Shown piece after piece: positions 57,163 to 64,000 of a stretch of 64,000 nucleotides of DNA. The notes below the pieces were generated by a model, which was not told the DNA's origin, ran no database searches, and worked only from the letters and a program-made list of their open reading frames with translations. The first letter of the stretch is position 1, and each line of letters opens with the position of its first letter. Origin of the DNA: Gnetum montanum (Eukaryota > Streptophyta > Gnetopsida > Gnetales > Gnetaceae). The DNA lies in assembly GCA_015680685.1 (NCBI GenBank), contig MNCI01000579.1, positions 165,745 through 229,744 of the forward strand, written 5' to 3'. A program made the translations under genes and the position numbers.

Positions 57163-59520
57163 ATGGCTTCTTCTTACAAGAGCCCATCTCTCCCCAGGGT
57201 AGTTCAAGTACCTCAATAATACTAGGTGGTGTATGCTCATCCCGATGAGTATGTATCAAACTTTACCTTCATCTTACATTAAGATGAACTGATGCGGTGG
57301 TGCGATAAGGAAGGCAAGATTGTGTTTCCACTTGACCAATCTGTTCTAGCAAGGCTTCAATTAATGCTCACATGACAAAGGCTTCAACATCTCCATGGAG
57401 AATATGAAATGCGAGATCCTGACTCAAGGGATTATCATTCCATTGAAGCACAAAGATTAAGGGATCATTGGTTGGAGCACCAACATGAGCTTGTGAAGGG
57501 TAAGGGATCAAATATCTTTCCACCTTTTCTTGGCCCAATTGATGAAGGTGATCATTTCTTTAGTGATTCTTCTCTCTTTGACTTTGTTCAAGAAGCCCTC
57601 AACTAGAATGTATAATCCACAATCCATAATCTAGGTTTTGGTCAAAATGGAGCCAATGATAAAAATGGATCTAGAGAAGCAAGTTAAGAAAAGGGGGATA
57701 AAGGAGATCATGATCACGATCATGGTTGCAAGTATCTAAGGAAGGATGATAGGTGTCAGCATAGGGCAAGTTCCCCTTCTTCTTCCCCTTCATCTTCATT
57801 GTCTTCTACTTCATCTAGTTTAGATCATGGCCACAAAAGGAATAACTATGATGGAGGTGACTGACGGGACCAAAATGATAGAAGAAACTATCAGGATAGT
57901 TGTGACCGAAGACATGGGTAATCTAGAGAGGCCTAGCATCAAGAAAGAAGGGCTAGTAGGGAAAATTGTAGGCACCACCATCATGGCCTTGATGAACCTC
58001 TACTTACTAATCAGGGAATGTTAAATATTACAGTGGCTGTGAGGATTCCAACAAGGCATGTGAAAGATAGCAGAATAAAGAGGCTAGATATGAACAACAT
58101 CTTTCATTTTGAGGGATGATATGATGCTAATCCACAAAATCATCTTTAGGCCTTCCAATATGCATGTTCCTTGCAGAACATTCAAAATGACTGGAAAAAT
58201 CTAAAATTATTTCCAAGGATACTTATAAAGAAAGTAGAAAGTTGGTATTGATCCTTGGAAATAGAATCAATTAGGTGGTGGAGTACGATGTTGGAACTAT
58301 TCAATGGAAAATATCAAATGTACTCCTGAGTATCCAATCTAAAGAAAAAAATTCAAGGGTGGAAACAAGGGAATCATGAACCCTTGGATGCTGCTATTGG
58401 CTACTACTACTCTCTATTGCATAGGTGTCCTAGCCATGGATACTCTTAGCTTGACCAACTTCGCCATATCGTAGATAGGTTGTGGTCTGAAACTAGGAAA
58501 ACCCTTGGTGTCTATGCCCAAGGGAGATTGACAGAGTTAAGCATCCATTGGATTCAAAAATTAATTGAGTAGGTAGCTAAGGAGGAGGGAGAGCTGAAAA
58601 ATGTGAAAGTGTAGAAGAATATAATAGAGACCCTTCTATTCGGGAAAAGGGGGTTAGATTTTGTAACAGTGAGCATGAATTCGCCAAAGATGAGTTGGTT
58701 GATTAGAAAACCTTACCATTATAGAAATTTCAATTAGAAATTATGGCTAAGGTTGACCAATTATGGGACTCCATGAATAATAGGTTTCAAGATATTTTAA
58801 AAATTGTTGAAGAGTGTAAGGAGCAAGGTGGTGAGTGTGAGCGTTAAAGACATAAGGAAGCTGAACATGCCAAATCTAAGGATAAATGTAAGATAACTAT
58901 GATAGAGATGAATGTGGATAGCAATTCAGATGATGATAGTGGATGTGATGTTTGCCAATATGAACATCCTAAGGGATGTTACCCAATTGTATCATGCTTG
59001 CAGGAATTTGGGATGTATGCCTTACATCCACGACTTGCACAAAGGAAAACACAGAAAAGATTGCCTCATCCACAAGGAAATCCTCAACAGTTCCACCAAC
59101 CACAACAATACTATCCAAGTGGAACTCCCCCACAACCTTACAAAGTGTGCAAGTAGTGACAACAACCATAATCGTGGGAATTACAACCTCGAAGACAACA
59201 ATACCCTTACCAACAACGAGATTCCTATGATTACTATGTTCAACAACCTTCATCTCCAAGGGACTTCTCTAGTCATATTGCTACTTACCAATGTCACCAT
59301 TACCCTTCTAAAACATACCAATTACCCTATCCAAAGAGGGATACCACCTACTACCCTCATGTACCTCCTGTTCTTGCACCTACTCCTCCACCTCCTGCAC
59401 AACTACCACTTACTTCGTCAATGCAGGGTGAATTGCCTACACAACCATAGCAAAGGAATGCTACAAGGGCAGTTAACCTACAATCGGTTAACCCATCTAG
59501 CAAGTTAGAACCATGAATAG
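57163..59520 (+). pseudogene. Element E gag (decayed, A-type)
   Basis: Starts MASSYKSPSLPRVVQVPQ at 57163. A DHDHDH tract and serine run (57709-57820) match element A. Core pieces: NLKLFPRILIKKVESWY, RWWSTMLELFNGKYQMYS, NHEPLDAAIGYYYSLLHRC, DRLWSETRKTLGVYAQGRL. Zinc knuckle at 58944-58982 (CDVCQYEHPKGCY; the last Cys is Tyr). A Q/Y/P-rich tail follows (PHPQGNPQQFHQPQQYYPS). Fewer stops than A, with open stretches to about 85 codons. The 198-codon frame at 58912-59508 is a shadow in another frame. Confidence 0.8.
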
Positions 59521-59573
59521 AGAAAAGACCCCTCTTTCGACCTCGCAGCCTACTAAAGCCCTCAGGTACATCG

Positions 59574-60110
59574 GTGGTTAGTAACCTTGCTCCTCCACCT
59601 TCCTCTGTTTCCTCTCTATCTGAGTCCCATTCAAACCAAAATCCCTCTCAAATCCATACTGTAATGCTGACACATGCTGTATATGATTGGATTCAAGCTG
59701 GTAACCTACTTAGAAATTTAGCTAATCCTAGGAGTCCCTTAGTTTACTCACAAATTGCTGGGAATGAGCCTTGCAAAGCTCTTCTTGGCTATAGTTCTAG
59801 TGTTAATCTGATTGTACATGAGATGTACATAATGTGGAACATTCCTCCTTTGAAGAAGAGCAACATCTAGCTAGAATTGACAAACCAATCCATCACTGTT
59901 CCATTGGGATTGGTTGAAGACATTGTCACCACCATTTGTGGGTGGTCATATCACACTAATTTCCTATTAATCAAAGTAGAGACTTGCAAGGCGGACTTTC
60001 CAATTATTATGGGAAGGGCATGGCTAAGTACTACTGATGCTAAAATGTGAATTAAAGATATTTCCTTAGAGATATCAAAAGAAAATTATTGGCACATTTT
60101 GGCCATTTCA
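59574..60110 (+). pseudogene. Element E aspartic protease, catalytic Asp lost, truncated
   Basis: SLSESHSNQNPSQIHTVML, then NLLRNLANPRSPLVYSQIAG, LLGYSSSVNLIVHEMY at the active-site loop (G-Y-S in place of D-S/T-G), and ADFPIIMGRAWLSTTDAKM. Homologous to 32060-32480 of element A. Sequence leaves the family just after 60110, so RT and the rest are absent. Confidence 0.75.
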
Positions 60111-60119
60111 TGGAACAGG

Positions 60120-60796
60120 TTAACATGGTTAAAATTGGTTAAGAGTTTTTTGGAGAAGTGGCAAAAATTTCAGTACGAGAGGAAAAGGAATAAGCTAACA
60201 ACAACATTCTTTTAATTTAAGAAAAAGAATATAGGAGCACAATTCCTATAGTAAGCTTATATAAATATATTATGATACATTGGGCTTTACGGATGAATAT
60301 CTTGATAACCTCAATGCTTGCTTTCCATCTCTATCACAACTAACCAAAGTCTAGCAGGATTATGGAGGAAGTCCAATTTTTATATCATTTATATGATATG
60401 AATATGTAGCAAATGAAAGAGCTTCTCAAGTAAAATTGGTTTTGTATCCATTTCATTTCGGAAAAGCATATCTCTGCAGCAATGCAAATTCGGCAGTCTG
60501 GTGCAGGGTAAACTTATTTCTCCCGTGAATCATCTAAAATTTCATGGCTGTAGTAGACTTTCATGCTCAAAATATTTCCACATGGCCATCAAGCTTATAT
60601 CTGCACTGATTAAACAGGAAATTAATGTAAGAAATATAACCATGTAGAGGTAACAAAAAACTGAAACAACGATATCTGTGAAGCAATAATTTTCTGTATT
60701 CGGCTGTTATGTCAGTGGTAGCTACTGTATCATTGCTGGAAGGCTAGAGAAACACAAGGAGTAGAAGAAAAAACATAACAAAGCTAGGTAGGTAGC
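60120..60796. other. Low-copy DNA, nothing identified
   Basis: The right boundary of element E is near 60110. No gene signal up to the RuvB-like fragment. Confidence 0.4.
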
Positions 60797-60990
60797 AGGC
60801 GTGGAAAAATTGCCGACAGCATGGTGCTTATCACGGCCCAGCCGGGCACTGGAAGAATCGTCGTCACCATGGGCATGGACAAGTCCCTAGCCAACGAGAC
60901 TCCCTTTGCCATGATGGCTAGTAGTGAGAGATGAGCAAAACCAAAACCCTCACTCAGGCCTTCTGCAAGGCCATCGGAATTTGAATCCAC
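60797..60990 (+). pseudogene. RuvB-like AAA+ ATPase (RUVBL2/TIP49b-type) pseudogene fragment
   Basis: The plus frame from 60803 reads GKIADSMVLITAQPGTGRIV, then TMGMDKSLANETPFAMMASS. This follows the Walker A region of RuvB-like 2: GKIAGRA.LIAGQPGTGKT and AMGMAKSLG.ETPFAMIAGSE (family pattern from memory). After SSE a frameshift with a deletion of about a dozen bases moves to another frame, which continues EMSKTKTLTQAFCKAIGI, matching the EMSKTEALTQAFRKAIGVRI of the family, then a stop. The Walker A lysine-threonine is R-I, so ATP binding would be lost. Only this one block is present. RuvB-like proteins are nuclear ATPases of chromatin remodelling complexes. Confidence 0.75.
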
Positions 60991-62080
60991 ACATACCATA
61001 CACAGAAAACAGAGTCACGTTTCGCTGAAACCCCGGTCTCATTACCAGATTTTCTTTCTCCCATTGATGATACTAGGGCATCTTCATCAAATAAAACTAC
61101 CCCCTTTCTCCAGCATATCACATGCCCGGTCCGTTTGCTTATACTCATTGGTCTGCTCATCCATTCAATCCTTTATTTTCGACATCGCATACCCTTCTTT
61201 CCATGAATGAACTATTCTGCTCCTTGCTTGGAAAGTTATGATTAGAGATGACCACCATTGCTGCTGCATCAGCGAGCTCTTGTTCTGCGTGACAGTCCAC
61301 GACATGCAGCTAAGGCATGATTGCATTGTCATCATGCCATCAAACCCTACTGGCCTCTGCGTTGTTTCACGAATTTCATCGGTAACACGCGGGAATAGAT
61401 TTTGGTTGCTGCATTTTGGTTTTGTCTCATTGCTTGAATAGCTTCCCAACGTGCACATTCGAAGGGGCGTAACAACTTCCAGTTATCACCGGATGATTTT
61501 CCAAAGGGTTTTGATGCAGATACTGTTATTAGAACCACTTTGATTAATATGCATTCCAAATGCAGGGATATGTACGAAGTTAGAAAATTGCTTCCAGAGA
61601 AGACTTCGCAATGATGAGCCTGCAAATAACCTTATAAAAAATAGCAGCAGTGCCCGACGCCAACGCATTCATCATCACCATACCAATCCACTGAACGTGG
61701 CCACAGAGACACAAAGACACAATAAGATAGGTGTACAACTAAATCAATAGAAGCAGGAGATGTTTTAGCCGATGCCGATAAATCAGAGTTGCAGTTTATT
61801 CATCGCTGAAGACAAATACAAAACCCGGATGCATGGAATTGGAGTCACAAAAATAAAATTTTAACTTCATATGGTCTGATGGTAAAAAGATAATTTTAGC
61901 AATTTCTCACATACGATAATGGTATGGAACCCTTGTTAAAGACCGATCATTAATTTAATTATCTCGAGTGAATTACTAAGGCTTTATACACAATGGGTAA
62001 TTGAAAATCCTAAAATAAAAATAAAATAACAATTGTATGAAGCTCTCATAATATTGAGATCTTGGATTTATTTTTCAAAA
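60991..62080. other. Low-copy region with unassigned minus-strand frames
   Basis: Less AT-rich to about 61.7 kb. Minus-strand frames at 60954-61160, 61165-61458 and 61347-61625 read fairly smoothly (for example RVTDEIRETTQRPVGFDGMM and SKIKD.MDEQTNEYKQTDRA in neighbouring frames), as a decayed gene might, but I recognise no family. From 61.7 kb it becomes AT-rich. Confidence 0.35.
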
Positions 62081-62083
62081 ATT

Positions 62084-63545
62084 ATTGTATAGGTTGTTGC
62101 CTATAAAATATTTGTAATATTTATAAATGTCAATGTTAGCATAATTTCCTCCTAACTTTATGTATAACTTCCTAACTAGATTGGCAAGTAATATCTCCTA
62201 ACTTGTTGGGCAAGTTATAACTTCTTTACTTGGGAGAGAAGTTAGCTAAGATATTTTGAAATATGTAACTACCTTGTGAACCCTATAAAAAGGCTTCAAG
62301 GGTAAGAATGCAAAGGGACACACTTGGGACTTTTTGGGGATCACACACTTGGGAAGCTTGCTAGCTCTCATTGGGAGACACACTTTGGGTCTTGGGAAGA
62401 GCATTGTAAAGAAGAAATTGTGAAAGATTTCTTGTAATATGACTTACTAAAAAAAAAAATTTAGTCTCTTTGTCATAGTCCTGTGAGTTATGCTTGTTGT
62501 TTTTTATTTTGTTTAAATTTTTTAGCTAATGGTTTAGATAGCATCATGCTTGGCAAGTAATTTTGGGATTTTTAGATATCTCTTATTGTTCTTGTTACAT
62601 AATAGAAGATATCTATTAAAATTTTGCCATAGAAGCGCTTTTGTTTGAAAGATTTAAGAGCATTTAGTAGTAAATTTTATTATTATGCAATGTATAAGAA
62701 CCACTATTGAGATTTTTGTAAGAGAGCCTCTACTGATATTCAAGTCGTTAAACGATTCAATAGTCAAGAGGGTTCAGAGAATCTTTGGTATTTTGATGGG
62801 ACTAGAATAGCTTTATTTTATCTTTAAAGTGAATGTCCATTGTATTTCAATCAGAAATTGTCAAGTCTTGTGAAGGTTCTGTTGAATGCAATTGTTGTCA
62901 TCCATTATCTAGCCAAAATGGAGTCTCGTATGTGATAGTTTACGTAGCAATTTTTTGGTAGCATAGTAGGATTGTATTGAAGAAATTGCTTATTTGAGCC
63001 TTGGAAGTTTGAAAAATTCATAGTTATTGAATTTGGAATAGCTTTATTGTGAAGTGTTTACTGGTATCATTTTACCTTATTTAAACATTTGAGGTCCTAA
63101 CACAAATCTGCTTTCTTTCCTTTCTATTTCCATTGAATCTTGCTCTATTTTTAGTTTTCTTGTGGAACTATTTCTTTCTCTGAGAGAAATTAGAAGTAGA
63201 TTCTCGAAGTTGTGCTCAAATGTTTTTACAAAATTTTATTTGTTAGAAGTAGGTATTATATGGACTGCGTAAACTAGGAAATTGAACAGAATAAGAACTT
63301 TTAACAACTCATAGTACATGGCAAAGTTGGCTGAATCTCTTTAAGATAAGTCATTTATATTTTACACACAACGCAATCATTTTGTTTTTCACAACCACAT
63401 GCCGCAACAACACACACACATACTCACATTACCTACTGAGTCTATTTGGAGGTATCTGGACCTTGGTGTTGCTAGAGACCAGCAAGCACCTAAATCCTGT
63501 TTGAGGACACTCGTTGATGGTCATGTCTAAAACGGTCGCCAACAG
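62084..63545 (+). repeat. Element F 5' LTR (probable)
   Basis: An LTR-like stretch of about 1.4 kb: a U3 with repeated 'cctaact'/'aagttata' phrases (62140-62240), TATA box at 62284, a transcribed leader, and a primer-site-like sequence just beyond 63545. The exact left edge is a guess and the partner LTR lies outside the window. It is unrelated to the A/M1 LTRs. Confidence 0.5.
62284..62291 (+). promoter_or_regulatory. TATA box of element F LTR
   Basis: TATAAAAA in the context 'accctataaaaaggcttc', upstream of an 'agaatgcaaagggacacac' leader. Confidence 0.55.
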
Positions 63546-63551
63546 TTCTTT

Positions 63552-63569
63552 TGGCGCTAGAAGGAGGAC
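63552..63569 (+). promoter_or_regulatory. Element F primer-binding-site candidate
   Basis: TGGCGCTAGAAGGAGGAC lies between the LTR-like region and the first ORF. It starts TGG, as most primer sites do. Its similarity to the candidate site of element C suggests a shared primer I cannot name. Confidence 0.45.
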
Positions 63570-63664
63570 TAAAAATTCAGCCTCTAAGTTCATAAGCCTT
63601 ATAATTTTAGCACATTAACAATTCTTTGTTACTATAAAAACTTAAGAAATACTATTTTTAGTTC

Positions 63665-64000
63665 ATGACCAAGAAGATTGATAGTTTGGAAAATTTGAAA
63701 GTTTCAAAAGATATTGTAGATTCTATTACTGATTCTTCATCAGAAGAAGAACAAAAGAAAGTTTTTGAATTGGGAATAAGTAGTGGAGTGAAAACTAGAA
63801 AATCAAGAAGATCACCCATTATATCTGGTTTATCGATTCATAAGAGAAGATCTAGAAAGTCTAAGAGTTCAATTATCCAAAGGAATAGGATGGAAAATCC
63901 TTGGCAAAGAGTTACACCATTAGGATTTCAAAATTACAATGATATTCCTAAGGTAGTTTACAAATATTTGCCTGAGCCTTTCATTCCTGGAAAAGCTTAT
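63665..64000 (+). CDS. Gag-like N-terminal reading frame of element F, open at window end
   Basis: ATG at 63665, preceded in frame by a TAG at 63659. The 112 codons to the window edge contain no stop. The product starts MTKKIDSLENLKVSKDIVDS, then an acidic serine stretch (DSSSEEEQKK), a very basic stretch with several K/R-S-R/K repeats (GVKTRKSRRSP, KRRSRKSKSS), and a hydrophobic, aromatic-rich segment (MENPWQRVTPLGFQNYNDIP, KYLPEPFIPG). Position after LTR and primer site suggests gag, but no diagnostic gag motif is reached before the edge. Its intactness contrasts with all other elements here and suggests F is younger. Confidence 0.5.
   Translation, partial: MTKKIDSLENLKVSKDIVDSITDSSSEEEQKKVFELGISSGVKTRKSRRSPIISGLSIHKRRSRKSKSSIIQRNRMENPWQRVTPLGFQNYNDIPKVVYKYLPEPFIPGKAY

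Noticed and set aside
58912-59508. 198-codon plus-strand frame
   Set aside because: Out of frame with the gag zinc knuckle and tail, which match elements A, B and M1 in the neighbouring frame.
62084-64000. Endogenous pararetrovirus (caulimovirid) origin for the right end
   Set aside because: The expected initiator-Met primer site is not seen, and the order LTR-like region, TGG-type primer site, ORF fits an LTR retrotransposon better. Not fully excluded within the window.

Overview
The window is nuclear DNA from a seed plant. It is AT-rich, has very few host genes, and is dominated by old, mutated and nested LTR retrotransposons. The repeat content and decay look gymnosperm-like (conifer or relative), but that is inference. 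No bacterial or organellar features, tRNA or rRNA genes, or CRISPR arrays were seen.

Layout. (1) 1-1759: two 98%-identical copies of a 440-bp LTR fragment flank a run of Ns at 441-1209. (2) 1760-11905: low-copy DNA with the best host gene, a two-exon mini LBD/LOB-domain gene at 4095-4596. It has a TATA box but lacks the LBD zinc finger. Several small tandem repeats and a doubtful solo LTR follow. (3) 11911-20289: element M1 on the minus strand, complete, with matching LTRs, an exact 5-bp target duplication (AACAC), a tRNA-Asp-type primer site, a deleted gag and a large accessory ORF (ORF2). It has no pol. (4) about 20.4-27.2 kb: element M2, minus strand, same gag plus ORF2 plan. (5) 27.27-53.3 kb: a plus-strand Tat-like Ty3/gypsy complex. 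It holds an integrase C-terminus and 3' UTR, LTR, gag, protease, RT, RNase H and integrase zinc domain (element A), then a gag-only relative (B, 34.79-40.78 kb). Element A's 3' UTR follows, split by a 10.1-kb minus-strand element C (41819-51916), and then its 3' LTR. (6) 53.3-60.1 kb: more 3'-UTR-like sequence, a third ORF2 copy, an LTR, and the gag and protease of element E. (7) 60.1-62.1 kb: low-copy DNA with a fragment of a RuvB-like helicase pseudogene. (8) 62.1-64.0 kb: the left end of element F, with a gag-like reading frame still open at the window edge.

How the parts relate. A, B, E, M1 and M2 form one extended family. They share the LTR R/U5 layout, a decayed tRNA-Asp primer site in four of them (not located for M2), and related gag proteins; four copies keep a CX2CX3HX4C-type zinc knuckle. 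Only A has recognisable pol. M1 and M2 replace pol with ORF2, which seems to have its own TATA promoter and a splice acceptor touching its ATG. The two promoters also appear to copy the U3 motifs of their own LTRs. That module, the zinc-finger-less LBD gene and the palindromes spaced about 193 bp apart in the LTRs of C are the most interesting signals. Most element ORFs are dead, with many TAG stops and lost catalytic residues. All domain calls are by eye, without database searches.
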